Below are positions 30,372 to 43,301 of a stretch of DNA of 64,000 nt, one piece after another. The notes beneath the pieces were generated by a model, which was not told the DNA's origin, ran no database searches, and was given only the letters and a program-made list of their open reading frames with translations. How positions within the stretch are numbered: the stretch's first letter is position 1; every line of letters starts with the position of its first letter. Position numbers and translations under genes: made by a program. Source of the stretch: Zizania palustris (lineage: Eukaryota; Streptophyta; Magnoliopsida; Poales; Poaceae); NCBI GenBank assembly GCA_019279435.1, contig JAAALK010001848.1:124001-188000 (forward strand). Reading direction: 5' to 3'.

Positions 30372-32157
30372 CTAGAACAGGGTAGGCGGGAGCGTGGCGG
30401 CGGCGGCGTGGCTGCTGCGCGCCTGGTGGCAGAGCTGGCGGAGCCTCGTTGGCACGTACCAGATGGCGAGGCGAGGGTGCGCGGCGAAGACGGCGTCGAT
30501 GTCGAAGCCGTGGCGCGACGAGATGTCGATGAGCGGCGCGTAGCACGCCTGCCGCCACGCGCCGACGTTCTCGCCGCGCGCCTTGTAGGCCCGCCGCAGC
30601 GCGTCGGACGACTCCTCGTCCAGGCAGTGCAGCGCGTAGCAGTGCACGTAGTGCCGCATCTTGGGCTTGTTGATGTAACTCGCCCCCACCTTCTTCGCGT
30701 ACCGGAACACCTGGTTCGTCACCTACACGCCGCACAGACACTTCAATTACCCCGTTTCGCTGCGTTTCTTCATGGAGACATTCGTGCGCGTCGTGCGGCT
30801 CGGGTAATTCCTCACGCGTCGCACAGTGCGTGGAGCTCAGCTCACGGATCTGATCACTGATTAGCTCGAGCTAGGGGCGCATCGATGCAACCAGTACTCT
30901 GGTAGTCCAGCTCTGACTGGACTGGATGCCCTGGAGCCCGACCACCGCCACCGCCGCAGGCGAGCTCATATGGCCCGTACGCGCGAACGCGTGGGAGGCA
31001 GTGAGTGCCAGTACGCCACGGAATCCGAGGGAGTAGTGGCCGTCTCCATGACATGGATCGCCTTCGTTGATGGCTTGATGCTAGGGTCCGACGAGACAAC
31101 ACACGGAACGCAGGCTGTGCCGGCCAATCGGCAACGGACAAGTCGGACGTAATACTCCGATTTCTTACTCAAAGATACGTAATGGTGGTAGATTACGCGT
31201 ACCTTGGTTGGGAACTTGTGGCCATGCAGCTTGGCCAAGGACTGCACCTGGAGCAGGAAGAGGCGGCACTGCTCGTACAGATGGAACAAGTAGTCCAGTC
31301 CGTTCTTCTTGGCTCTCGCGACCTCGCCGGGCTCCGTCACCACGAACGGGTGCTCTCTCTGCCGCTCACCTCCGCCTGCCGAAGACTCCGTGGACTCCGA
31401 CCTGCCGCCGCCGTCTTCGTCGCCCTCGTTGTCGTCGTCGTCCTGCATGTCCAGCCTGATGAGCTCGTTCGCCTTCTTTGTCCTCAACTTCTTTCCCTTC
31501 ATCGATGTCGATCCTTTCTTTGCTTGCTTCTTGCCGGTCACCATCCTCCTGCCGTTGTGGTTGTCGCCCATGCCGCCGCTCAATGCCTCGTCGAGCTCAT
31601 CGGACAAAACTGGTTGCATGCCTGCTGCATGCACGATCACACCACACAGATAGAGTAAAACACACGCGAAGCATGCGCGACAGCGCGAGCGCTTACTTCT
31701 TTAATCTTTACAAGAAGGAGAAAGATAATGGCCTGATCGATGCGCACATACCTTCCTGGGAGACGACGTCCAAGGTGCTCCCGGACTGTCCATGGTGGCG
31801 ACCGCCGGCGCCGAGACATATCAGGCGGCCGCGCTCGGCGCGCAGCGCGGCGCGGAGGCCGAACCGCTCGCCGAGGAGCAGGTCCCAGCGGAACAGCCCC
31901 ACGAGCGCGGCCATCATGTCGTCCAGCTCGCGCTCCGTCATGGCCAGGAGCGTGCTCGACGTGAACCCGAGCTCCGAGATCCGCGCCACCGTCGACAGCC
32001 GCACGCCGTACCCAGCCATCAGGTCCTCCAGCTCCCTGGACGCGTTCCCATGCTGCGCAGCTGGAGGAGGGGGCGGCGGCGGGGGGACGGCCGCCGCCGG
32101 CGGGCCGAGGTCCCACCGGAATGGGTGTGCCGCCGAGAAGGCGTCGCTGGGATCCAT
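30372..32157 (-). CDS. LFY: LEAFY/FLORICAULA transcription factor
   Basis: Three exons, 32157-31752, 31609-31203 and 30722-30372, give 387 residues. The introns of 142 and 480 bp sit at the two conserved LFY positions. The N-terminal SAM-type oligomerisation domain reads RELEDLMAGYGVRLSTVARI and TERELDDMMAALVGLFRWDLL. A variable acidic/basic linker (KKQAKKGS, DDDDNEGDEDGGG) follows. The C-terminal DNA-binding domain includes REHPFVVTEPGEVARAKKNG, ASYINKPKMRHYVHCYALH and RHGFDIDAVFAAHPRLAIWY. The protein controls inflorescence branching and floral meristem identity in grasses, as RFL in rice and ZFL in maize. All key regions are intact. The polyproline/alanine run after residue 16 is typical of grass copies. 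The start is the only ATG in the right context. Confidence 0.97.
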
Positions 32158-32268
32158 GGCTTCTTGTCCTCGCCAGTCGCCACCAGCGCGCCGAGACCGC
32201 GCGCGGTTCCTCCCGTTGTTTCTTGTGCCCCCCCACGCATCCGTCTCCGGGCATCGCATTGGGCTCGT

Positions 32269-32276
32269 TATATAGC
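32269..32276 (-). promoter_or_regulatory. TATA box of LEAFY
   Basis: On the minus strand TATATAAC stands about 112 bp upstream of the ATG at 32157, consistent with a short leader of about 80 nt. Confidence 0.5.
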
Positions 32277-32279
32277 TGT

Positions 32280-33066
32280 CACTGTAGTAGTAGTGTAGTG
32301 TTGGTCTAAGGCTCTAAGCTGCTGCAGTGCTACTGCCACACCCGGTTGACTTGACAAATCGTTCTTTGCTCGTTGCTTCCGGATGCATCTGCATTCATTT
32401 ACGCTAGCATTTGTTGTTCTTGGTGAAATCATACGTGAAGGCTGATCGAGTCGCTCACTGCACCGTCGATTTGATGGTGTAGATTCTACTTACCCCTATT
32501 ACGTATTTACGTGGCGGTACATAAATACACGACACGGTAAGCCTTTATAATACATACGCCCACACACCGTGTAGTCCCGTCACGGCGTACGTGTATTTGG
32601 ATCTTTTCGCCTGTCGGAGCGGAGGGACACTACTACTACTGCTCCTGTTCCGACGAAAAAGACGCTACTGTTCCTGTGCACCAGTGTCGTACAATGTAGA
32701 GCCCTTTTTTCAGTAGCAGCGGTGGGCATCTTTTCCGGCATATTTTGGACGTTGTTGATCGTTAAACATACAGGGAAACTCAGGTGAGACACCAGAAGAA
32801 ACTTGCTATTCGGCTGGGAGCTGAGCCCATCTCTTGTTCACTTGTTCCCTCCGCCTCAGCCCTCAGTAACAAAACTTCTGATGCAGCAGACCAATTTGAC
32901 CTAAAAACTTAAACTAATGAAAAAACGATTAATTTACTTTATATTCTAACACTTCTTACTACTATAAACTTACTACCGTAAACAATCAATTTATTTTATA
33001 TACCAACACTTCTCATATGGTACTACTGTAAAGACACTTATCGTACATTCAATTTTAGGTCTCTTA
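32280..33066. other. LEAFY upstream region, nothing else recognised
   Basis: This is presumed promoter DNA. No open frame with a domain and no element ends were identified. Confidence 0.45.
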
Positions 33067-33269
33067 GGACCTGTTTGGTAGAACTCCAGATCCTGAAATT
33101 CACACTGAAACTAGAGTGGATCACTTGAAGCTGGCTAGACCCTAATCCACCATTCTGATTTATTTTTCTGAGACGTTCTTAGTGAGATCCACTCATCAAG
33201 AAAAATGTTTAGCTTAGCTCCAGCTTCACAGGACAGAGAAGCTGGAGTAAAGTCCTACCAAACGCAGCC
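33067..33269. mobile_element. Tourist-like (PIF/Harbinger) MITE, 203 bp
   Basis: TTA is duplicated at 33064-33066 and 33270-33272. The ends are GGACCTGTTTGGTAG and, reversed, GGCTGCGTTTGGTAG. Inverted arms continue through CTCCAG/CTGGAG and the GAAGCTGG region. It lies about 790 bp upstream of the LEAFY TATA box. It is non-coding. Confidence 0.75.
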
Positions 33270-36200
33270 TTATAAGCGTTCTCCATTGATCCAAATTTTG
33301 AGGGCCTATATATACAAATCCGAAATAAATCAATATATGTTTGATTATGAATTGTGCTAGTATTATCTAAAGTTTATTCTTATCTTTTTTTCTATCGTTT
33401 AAAAAAATGGAACGACTTACCGTCAGCCCATTAACACTCTAACTAGGCTGTATCATATCGCGTTACCAGAATACATTATATTTGTCAACCAAACACCACC
33501 TAAATATCACCGTATGCAAAAGATAGTACATTCCATTCGATACCTTTAGTTTATTCGATAAAAAGAAAATGTTTATAGTTTTCCAAGGATCACCACAACT
33601 TTTAGTGTTTAATTCGGTATTCTTTGTACCTCAAACAGAAAATACCAAAAATAATGCTAAAAATTATGATACTGTCACCCGTTAAAATCACTATAGAAAA
33701 TGGGCTAAAAGCAGTACTCAATTTCAGAACAAGTGAGTATTCCTTTGGAATAAATGATTTTTATAGGAATTGAACTAAATCTTTTGAAATTCCTTTTAAA
33801 AAACTTTATTCCAAATGAGCGCTGAAACTAATGCGGTGGGTCATTGGAGTTACAGAAAAATGTGAACAAGTAGAGCCACACTGAAACTGAAGCAGTCTCT
33901 CCAGGTTCCCTTGTGGCCTGCCAACCTGCCCCCCTGCTCGAGAACATGCAAGTCAAGTGTAATGTTTGCCAACTGATCTCCGGATAGCAGAGCAGTGTCA
34001 CTTACGATGCTGTAAACACTGCAATTTGACTGACGACGCATAGCTACTTTAATCCAGAATAGATCCAGTATTCATCGGTCAAACAAAACTGAGAAAGATT
34101 TTGCAAAATATACCGCACGGAGACGACGCAATGAATGGCATTGTATATATATGCGCTAAGTGTATTCTCTCACGGCTCATCTTGGCCTCTAACAACTTGT
34201 TGCGATTAACTAGCAGCGTATCACTGACACGCCGTCTCTCGAGCATACCATATCCATCAGCTGCCTGGTTACTTGGTAGGAGAAAACATGGGAAACGCAA
34301 CGCCATGAGCAAATCGATCGGTGTGTGTACCTGTGTGGGCGAGTATGAGTATCGATCTTGAGAGTTGTGAGACGATGATACGTGCGAACCTGACGAGGTT
34401 GCACGTGATATCAGCTAAAGCCGGGGTGAGTGCATGCGTCGTTGCGAATCTTTTGACCGCGTGCGATTCGCACAGCAATATTCTCAGCAAGACGCTCAGA
34501 GGCAGCGAGTCCGCAGGAACCGCAGAAGCATCGCGATAGTTCCGCGACACACAGATGCTCAGCTCAACTGCCGGCGGCCGGGGGGGCTAACCACAAGCTG
34601 GGGGTGACAACGAGCTCCAAAATCGACGGCAGTCCGACGAGGAGAGGCGGAGACGCTGGGGAGCGACTAGCGAGCTGGTACTGGGGACTGGTCACTGGGG
34701 AGGGAGGCGGCGCTGCGCTCTGCCGCGGCTCACGAGATCGAGAAGAGGGACTTGTTTCTACTTTGGGCCAGGAATTTCCCCGCCTCGGCCTCATCGAAAT
34801 ACATAAATTCTTAGATGAGGCCCATGCCTCATGCAAAGATATGCAACATGCTCTATAAGAGAGCATCCAATAGACTTGCTATTAAAATTTGATCATTTAA
34901 AAAATCAAACTGATTATCAACTAAATAGCTTAGTCATTCGGCGAGCTAAATCAACCTTTTCATCGACCATGTTTGATCAGAACTAAGTTGAGTGACCATA
35001 TCAGCGCGAGTCGGCTTATCAAGTATCAACCATTATCTATTTTTACAAATGTTTAAATGTTTGATTTATTAATTTTTAAAAAATTTCCGAGATCACCGCT
35101 GAACCGCCGAGACGTCGCAAAGTTTAAGTCTTAGAATTAAATTTTTTAGACAGCGTGACGCGATGTTTCAGTTGTGTAAGCAGCCTCCGTAATCACACCC
35201 TGATGGGGGCGTACGTCGGCATCATCGGTGGTTGGTTCGTCAACATCACGCACTGATTTCGATTCATTTTCTAAACAGGATTTGCCAGGACGACACTTTT
35301 ACAAGACGACAACGACCAGACTAACCAGAGCACAAATTGAACGAAGTGGCACCAGACACATCGTTTGGAAGGATACGAGAATATGCATTTGTCAACGATG
35401 CATGTTGTGTGGTCGCAAGCTAGGTCTTATATGTTATTGGTTTCAGACGAGGCGAGACGGATTAGAATGATTTTGTTTTTTACGCTGTTTGATTCAAGGT
35501 TAAGTGATATGGGTCGTATCATGAAATTTTCTTTCAATATTTGAGACAAATTCGTCTAAAAAAATAGACGAATTCATCCCACCTTGCATGCTGGCATGTC
35601 ATGAGCAAGGTGGCAGTCCGGTGGTCCAGCGAGCACTGGCAACAATCCGATGAGTGATGACGGTGATCCGATGGGTAATGATGGTGGCCGGATGGCATCA
35701 AATAAGGTGGAAAGATATTCCCATCTCTCTAACTCACTAATCAAATACGAAAGTAAAAATCCTCATCTCTCTCAACAAAACACAAGATGAACGATCTTAT
35801 CAAAAAAATGAGATGAAATCATCATATCCTACTTTGTGTCCGAACCAAACGAAACGTGATATTTACACAAGTGTTAATTACAGCGAACAATCTGTATGCT
35901 GACCCGAGACCGAGAGTGTGGTTATAACAACAATACGATTGTAATTTGCGAGTGCCCATCTTTTGTTAGTTTTTCATCTATTAGTCCCACACACTTACTC
36001 CCAACCCCCACCGGCCGGTAAGGTTTGAGTTCTCATCATCCATATGTTCTTCAGTGGATACCATGCATTGAGCCATTCGGACTTAATTATCCAGTTTCTA
36101 ACTTCTTCCTTCCAAAAATAATTTAATTATAGGTTTTCAACTTTATCCTTATAAGATTATTTTTGTTATCTTATTATGTACTCTCGGTTTATAAATTAAA

Positions 36201-36387
36201 AAGTTTTATTCTTTCGATACATTTATATTTAACTTACCTATCACTTTATAATACAATTTTCATACAATTTTCTTATTAATGGGATACAATTTGGTATTTT
36301 ACTATCATCACTAATTTATTAGTTTTATCTCAAAAATCAAGTCCTTTGGGACGATATCTTGCCAGGTTATGTTACCAATGATAACTC
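33270..36387. other. no gene recognised; possible decayed MITEs
   Basis: A degraded family A-like hairpin may lie at about 33560-33700 (TTTTAGTGTTTAATTCGGTA against ATACCAAAAATAATGC). A second MITE is possible at about 35440-35866, with GGTTTCAGACGAGGCGAGAC and a reversed GGTTCGGACACAAAGTAGG end. Frames up to 100 codons at 33850-34870 have no domain. No gene is supported. Confidence 0.4.
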
Positions 36388-37164
36388 CACTACAAGAAAA
36401 CAATAAATTTTCGTCGGTTTTTTTAATTTCCATCGGCCTTAGGAAAAACCGACGAAAATTAAGTAATTTCCGTCGGTATGGACAAACCGACGAAAATTAA
36501 CATAACTTTTGTCGGCATTTTCTTATAGCCGATGAAAGTTACATAACTTCCGTCAGTTTTTTCTAAGGCCGACGGAAATTATATCATCGATTAGGTTTAT
36601 GATATGTTAAAGTTAAAGAAAAAATCAACAATCTCAACGAAGGCAGGAAAATCAACACACGAACGATTAGTCGAGATGAACGAAATATTAAGGGTCAATT
36701 TTTGGTTGCTTGCGTTGTGTTTTGATGTGTGGAATTAACTAGGCGATTGGAATGTTATCATAATACAAGTGTTATTGAAGGCTTGTTGCAGCATCAATCC
36801 ATATCGAAGAATTAACGCAAACTCATTGCAGATTTGCAGGAAATGTGCTTCCCTTTTCACTACAACAAAATAGGCAACTTCCGTCGGCCAAAGCCGATGG
36901 AAGTTAGCCCTTTCCCGACGGAAAAAGCTAACTTCCATCGGCAAAAGGTTAACTTCCGTCGGCAATTGGCCGACGGAAGCGAGTAGACGGAAGTTAGCGC
37001 CGAACTCTGCCACGTCAGCAGAGGGGCGCTAACTTCCGTCGGCCAGACTGGCCAACGGAAGTTAGCCTTTCTGCCCACGTGGCCGAAAGCAGCTAACTTC
37101 CGTCGGCTATGGTAAAAGCCGACGGAAGTTAGCTGGTATTTTTTTTGTTTTTTCCTGGTTCCCC

Positions 37165-37450
37165 TACTCACACTCATATCCAACCACAATTTCAATCACA
37201 TTCACAATACACATCCAAATTCACATTTCACATCCAAAATCACATTCAAACTTCACATATAACATCCAAAATCACATCTCACATCCAAAACTTCACACAT
37301 CACATCCAAAATCACATAACACAACTTAATTCACATTCAAAGTCACAATACACATCCGCATTCACATATACCATCCAAATTCACATACAAAGTCACATAA
37401 CACATCGAGATTCAATCCAGGTTCACAATACACATCCATACTCACTGATC
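37165..37450. repeat. degenerate tandem repeat of TTCACATCCAAAATCACAT type
   Basis: About fourteen imperfect units of roughly 20 bp (TCACA, CATCCAAA, ATTCACA) lie inside CACTA element 4. A similar A/C-rich middle occurs in element 2. It is non-coding. Confidence 0.6.
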
Positions 37451-37769
37451 GCCCATATTTGGGTCGTGGGTGCCACCGCTGCCTCCCGCTTCATCCACAT
37501 TTGCCACGGAGGCTCCATCCTGACCAAGCGTACGGAAATTCTGAAGAAATAGACAAAATTAGAGAACGAACTCAACTACCCTTCTAAACGCTAACTTAAG
37601 TATCTAAGAGGTACCTCAAGTGATATAGGAGATAGTGGTGGTGGCGGGGGAGGTAGTGGTTGGAACATGGACATGTCAAATCCACTATTTTGCTGGGCTA
37701 GTTGCTACACATGTTGTAATGTAATCAGTTAGTTCTAAACCTATTTCTGAATACTTTTGAACTGCAATA

Positions 37770-38830
37770 CTCTAAACTAAACTTACTTGGATCATCGCCT
37801 GTTGTTGTGCTAAGCAGGCGGTATAGTACTCTTGTTGTTTCTTGTTGTGCTCGTCGCGCCGCCTCATTTCCTCCCTCATCCGAACCATCTCCGAGGTTTC
37901 TTCTGAGCGACGACGGCTGGATCCACCTCCGACGGAGCTCTGCGACGACTGAGCTGACTTTTGAGCTCTCACCGCTCTCGAGTCAATAACTCCATTGAAC
38001 ATGGAGTACCTGCAACATTAACAGGGGTTAGTTACCATCACAATACCATACACAAAACATTAATAAAAACACTGTCTCACCGTCCATGGATTTTGCCACC
38101 TCCGCTGGAGTACACGGCCATTTGGTCGACAGGTTCTCTCCGCTAATCATAATCCTCTCCATGGAGTCGAACCATGTGTTCACCATACTGCGCCTGCAAA
38201 AAACATGTTCGATTAGCTAGACGCAGAAAAATGAAATTACGTAAACTCTTAATAACATCTCACCAAATGGTCTGTGGCTGTCTGGCTACACAAGACATCT
38301 AGCTGTGTGGGATCGCTTCCTTTGTGACCAGAGGTATACACCTCTATGTCACTTGGCACATTGCCAGATGTCACTTCCTGTACATTAGAAATGAGTTAGT
38401 CGCATTACAATGTATCTATAGCTAGAGAGTGACAGAAAGAGGTCTTACCATGCGTTTAGCGTGGCGAATATGTCCGTCGGCACCATATCTGTGCTTCGGA
38501 TCCGTCCCGCAGCATTGTCTTTTCTGCTCGGAAGTCTTCTTAAATGCGGCTGAAGACCAAATCTTGCAGAATTCGAAATATGCGTCCTCGCGGTTTGCAA
38601 ACCACGGAATCCTCACCTGAACAGAGATACTATTTGTATTATATGACAACAAATCTCAACAATCGAAGATTTAAAAAGTTAGAATTATTTACCGAATGGT
38701 ATTGTTCTTCAGTCAAATAGATTGACGATGAGCCCGTCGCCTTGCTCATTCGTTGCCCTAGCTTCTCCTTGTAGTAACCTAAATGTCCTTCTTGAAATTG
38801 TTTCTCTGTAACCTAAATGGGTGATTCAAG
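37770..38830 (-). pseudogene. Ptta/En/Spm-type transposase-associated gene remnant in CACTA 4
   Basis: Minus-strand exons separated by introns resemble the plant Ptta/En/Spm transposase family (PF03004 type). One around 38830-38690 carries EKLGQRMSK and YLTEEQYHS. One around 38610-38450 carries RIPWFANREDAYFEF and KHRYGADGHIRHAKRM. One around 38390-38260 carries GNVPSDIEVY. One at 38010-37790 carries SSRRRSEETSEMVRMREEMR, a coiled coil, with a GTAAGT donor. The N-terminal part is missing, so it is not expected to be active. Confidence 0.6.
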
Positions 38831-41127
38831 GGCAAAAAACATCTATTACAATCAAAGTAACAAATCTTTTCCCCGAAGTTCAGACAGAAACAATCTGTGT
38901 CCTTCGCACATATCGGGCATGTAAACCTTCCATGACAACTCAAACTAGAAAAAATATCGTATGCCGGAAATCATTAACCACCCAATGAAATCATGCATAT
39001 GAAAAAAGATTATCGCATATAAAACAAGATTCATACTATCATTCCACATTTCCTCCTTATACACATCTATTAGAGTGTATCTGCTCATGCATACCAATAA
39101 CAAAATTCATAAAATTCATGTATGATCATGACGGTCTAGAATATCAAATAATCAAAGTCACTTAATTTGAGTGTTTTAAATCCTTTTGTAGAATGCATGT
39201 ACAAGTGTTTTTTCTTAACTATAAAGCTATCTATATGTCTCCATAATTTAATATTGGAATAATCCATATCAATCATTTAATTCATCAATTGACAAAATTT
39301 AATCCATATCTATCTATACGTCTCTACCAATTAAATTTACCAATGAAACAATTCACAAATAAAAAGCGAAAAAATTCGTAAAGCGGTGAAAAAATTACTT
39401 TGTGATTTGCATAGGTCGGCGGATGGCGACGGCTCGCGGCGGTCGGATCAGGGATGGCGGCCGAGACGGGTGGTGGGGGCTGGGCAGTGGCGTCGGAGAC
39501 GGTGTCGTCGGGCGGCGACGGCGGGCGGCGGCCCGAGGCGGGCGGCGGCGAGGGCGGGCGGCGGCGAGGGCGGGCGGGCGGCGGCACGGGCGGGAAGCGG
39601 CGAGGGCGGGCGGCGGCGGCGCGGGCCGGAGGCCGGAGGCGGCGAGGAGGGCGGGCGAGCGGTGGCCCAAGGCGGGCGGCGGCCCGAGGCGGGCGGTGGC
39701 CCAAGGCAGGCGGCGGCCCGAGGCGGGCGGGAGGCGGTGCATGCGCGCGGGAGGCGGTGCGTGCGCGCGGGAGGTGGCGCGTGCGCGCGGGAGGCGGCGA
39801 GGACGGTCGGCGGCGGCGCGGGCCGAAGGACGGATGTGACGAGGAGGGCCAGCGGGCGGTGGCCCGAGGCGGACGGGAGGCGGCGCGTGCGCACGGGAGG
39901 CGGCGAGGGCGGGCGGCGGCGGCACAGGCGGGAGGCGGCGGCACGGCCGGGCTGGGCGCGGGAGGCGGCGGCGTGGGCGCGTACAGGGAGTTAGGTCTCC
40001 CTGTACATGCGCGTGGTTGGGGGAAAAGCCCCCTAACTTCCGTCGGCCAGCATTAAAGCCGACGGAAGTTAGGGTATTTGATCGGCCGCGGAAAAATCCC
40101 CCGCTAACTTCCATTGGCCATTGTAAGAAGCCGACGGAAGTTAATTTTTGGCCGACGAAAGACTTCTATTTTGTTGTAGTGTTTATATAGAGACACACAA
40201 GAAAGAGCAGTTCTTGTTTTCATTGTATCATCCTGCAAAATAGAAGATGGATACAGAAACAAGAGCAGTGCACTTTCCTTTTTGTCATTCTCATCTTGAC
40301 TCTTTTTGCAAGATTCCATGGCTACAACTGCATGAGGTATAGTATGGTTGGCTCCTTTGGAACACCTTAAATATTAGATAAGCATAGAGATAACTAATTC
40401 TGATCATTATTTAATCTGGCTCTAATTTCGCTGCTCATATAGGATGCCTCATTGCCTCTTGCTTTGCTCCACAAACTGAGAAGCCTTTAGGTTTTTATTT
40501 ATTGCTATCCCTAACTTTCTCAATAGCATCTTGGCCTAGTGGGCATGGTGGGCATACCTGATACAGGTTTTATTTAATGGCAAATTCAGTTTTCTCTATG
40601 CGTTTTGATATAGCATTTCTTTGGTGTTTATACAGGTTACTTCCTCCTCTACCCTCTAGATTGATGGAAAAGCTACTTTGCCTTGGAATGTGATTTGAAT
40701 GTACTTTGTATATACTTTTGAATGTAATATATGCAGGAATGTAAAATTGGACCATGCATATACTTTTGTATATATTTTTGGATTCATGATCCTTTTAGTT
40801 GAATTTGTATGAATGTGATTTAAACGTGACAATATATTTGTTCATTTGTTGACTTTGAATATGAATGTGAATGTCTTGTATGTTTGTGAATGTGGATATA
40901 ATTTATTAGTGTGTAATTTGACAGAAAAACAAGAAAAAAAAAGAAAAAACACAGAAAAAACAGAAAACAAAAAAAAATATAATTTCCGTCGGCCAGGTTT
41001 GGCCGACGAAAGTTAACTAATTTCCATCGGCAACCAACGGAAGTTAGCTAACTTCCGTCTACCCGCTTTCGTCGGCCAAATGCCGACGGAAGTTAAGTTT
41101 GCTGGATTGTTGTGGATTGTTGTAGTG

Positions 41128-41582
41128 CTCATTCTTTATTAGGGCAGTCCAGTTGCATAGTATTAATTAATATGTCATATTAGATAAAAGATGATATAAT
41201 AATATATTGCTACGAAAGGATGATAAAACTATGTTTTATATTTTCTACACTCGTTATTAGTGATTCATCAATAGTGATGGATATAGATATAGATATCGCT
41301 AATCACTAATATTTGATTAGTGACGGGACGCAGCGCGGCTGTGCAAACATGCATGAGAAAGGACTTAAGGGCAAATCTGGAATTTCAGCTTGATTTTGGC
41401 TTAAAATAACAAAACAGGAAAAAGAAACTCCAAAAAAGTAAAACATCAATTTTCTCTCATACTGAGAGTATTTTACTAATTGCAATGTACTAAATTAGCA
41501 TAATATCAATTGTCAACTGAGTCGAGGGTGTTAGGTTGTCATTTTCTGGCTTCTCCATGGCATGCAAAGAAGAGCCAATGTG
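41128..41582. other. no gene recognised
   Basis: This A/T-rich gap between two CACTA elements has a short imperfect inverted repeat near 41255-41330 (TTAGTGATTC and AATCACTAAT). Confidence 0.4.
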
Positions 41583-43298
41583 CACTACCGGAAACTATGT
41601 GTTTGCCGAGTGCCCGCGGCTTTGCGGAGTGCATTCCCTCGGGCACTCGGCAAACTCTAGTTTGCCGAGTGTACCATAATATACACTTGGCAAACCTTGT
41701 ACACACGGCAAAAACGACACTTTGCCGAGTGTCACGGCTGAGACACTCGGCAAACAAATGGGAAAATGCCAGGGCCCCAATTTTTCTGACGCCGTTGTAA
41801 CGGTAGGGTGAGAGCGTAGGGTTTGCCGAGTGCCACTAACGGACACTCGGCAAACCCTTCTATTTGCCGAGTGCCATATGTGAAAACACTCGGCAAAATG
41901 ACAATGTTCATTATTTTATGTGAGATCACAATTTAAGCCTACATCACATTTTAAACATGTTTTGAAGTTAAATTTTTTTTTACACTCATAATGCAACCTA
42001 AGTTAGGCCATGGAAAAGTTTCATATTTTTCTGAGTGGGTTTGCTATTTTTAATAAATTAGTCATGTTTCTAGAATTTACTTCCAAGTGGGTCAAATTTC
42101 AACTAAATGTACATGAATTAATGACTCAAAAATTATGGAAAAATCATATTTGTGTTCATGATTACATTTGTAATCTTTTACAACTAAATATAACTAAATA
42201 TTTAAAATCTAATTTACGACACTCGACCGACAATATGCATGTTAATGTTTTTTAATTATAGAAAATGTAATTGATGCCTAAAAAATATGACACTTGACAT
42301 GGTGTCATTATATCATAAATATATGATATGGTAAAAAATTCATAATGTTTCGACAAAGTTTTCAAGTATGACCTTTAGAAATTGGACAACCTTCGAGAAG
42401 GTTTAGGAGTTTATGGATGAAATGAGTTAGGTTTAGAAGCAAATAGATATTCAAATATTTGTTTGAACTTAAAACTTTTTGTACTACTAAAACTCAATTT
42501 ATCTTATACCATGTCAAAATTTGACATTTTTTAGAGTTAGTTTGCTATTTTTGGTTAAAAAAGTTGTTTATAAGATTTTAAGTAAAAGATCCCAAATTTA
42601 AACTCTCTGTGTCTTATATTTGATTATTTGAACCAAGAAATTTTCTAGGATGAAATATTAGTGTATATTATATAATTACAAATTATGGGATTTTTTACTG
42701 TCTTTATTCTATTTTTGTTTTTTTTTAAAATAGTATAAAACAATGTTTGCCGAGTGCATTTGGACCTGGCACTCGGCAAAGACAAAAAAAATCACTTTTG
42801 CCGAGTGCCATAGCTAAATGCACTCGGCAAACTGTGATGATCCCATTATTTCATGTGAAAACATATTTTCACTCTATATCACATTTAAAACATTTTTTGA
42901 ACTTGAATTTTTTTTTACAGTCCTAATTCAACATCTTTTAATCATTGGTAAATTTTCATACTTTTATGAGTGGGTTTGGTATTTTTAATAAAATATTTGT
43001 ATTTCTAGGATTTACTTCCAAGTGGGTCAAATTTGAAATGCATGTACATGAAATAATGACTCAAAAATTATGGACTTCGCCGAGTGCTATACGTGGCACT
43101 CGGCGAAGTCTATATTGCACTCGGCAAAGACTTCGCCGAGTGCCCGATAAATTGCACTCGGCGAACCCTCACGTCGCCGACACGGCCAGTGCCGAGTGGG
43201 GTTCGCCGAGTGTGGCACTCGGCGAAGCCTTTGCCGAGTGCATTGTGGGCTTCGCCGAGTGCCCTAGACACTCGGCAAACCCAGGCAATCCCGTAGTG
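41583..43298. mobile_element. CACTA element 5 (TTTGCCGAGTG family), 1716 bp
   Basis: The ends are CACTACCGGAAACTATG and CAATCCCGTAGTG, and the duplication GTG stands at 41580-41582 and 43299-43301. Subterminal TTTGCCGAGTG motifs occur in both orientations. Two direct copies of about 253 bp lie inside (41887-42139 and 42821-43073). No coding region. It is a different CACTA family from elements 1-4. Confidence 0.92.
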
Positions 43299-43301
43299 GT
43301 G

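Larger units (their letters stand above)
36858..40181 (-). mobile_element. CACTA element 4, nested in element 3, 3324 bp
   Basis: The ends are CACTACAACAAAATAGG and CTATTTTGTTGTAGTG, and the duplication TTT stands at 36855-36857 and 40182-40184. CTTCCGTCGGC subterminal repeats are well preserved. The interior, read on the minus strand, has a (CCG)n promoter-like tract (about 39440-39960), the palindrome at 39977-40012 and remnants of a transposase-associated gene (about 38830-37770). It is the longest family member in this window. Confidence 0.92.
36388..41127. mobile_element. CACTA element 3, outer, interrupted by element 4
   Basis: The left end CACTACAAGAAAAC begins at 36388 and the right end GATTGTTGTAGTG finishes at 41127. 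The duplication CTC stands at 36385-36387 and 41128-41130. CTTCCGTCGGC-type repeats lie in both flanks (36405-36580 and 40985-41095), more decayed than in element 4. Removing element 4 leaves about 1.4 kb, the size of element 1. No coding region was recognised in the remaining parts. Confidence 0.87.

Noticed and set aside
30219..30860. 213-codon plus-strand frame opposite LEAFY exon 3
   Set aside because: Antisense shadow of the LEAFY DNA-binding domain.
31478..32275. 265-codon plus-strand frame antisense to LEAFY
   Set aside because: It results from the GC-rich codon usage of LEAFY exon 1; there is no domain and LEAFY is unambiguous.
37165..37450. Regularly spaced repeats resembling a CRISPR-like array
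   Set aside because: Units are contiguous and degenerate without unique spacers, and they lie inside a plant CACTA element.
39324..40114. Pro/Arg-rich frames up to 239 codons on both strands
   Set aside because: They are translations of the (CCG)n tract of CACTA element 4. The same effect occurs at 16391-16839 and 21805-22143.
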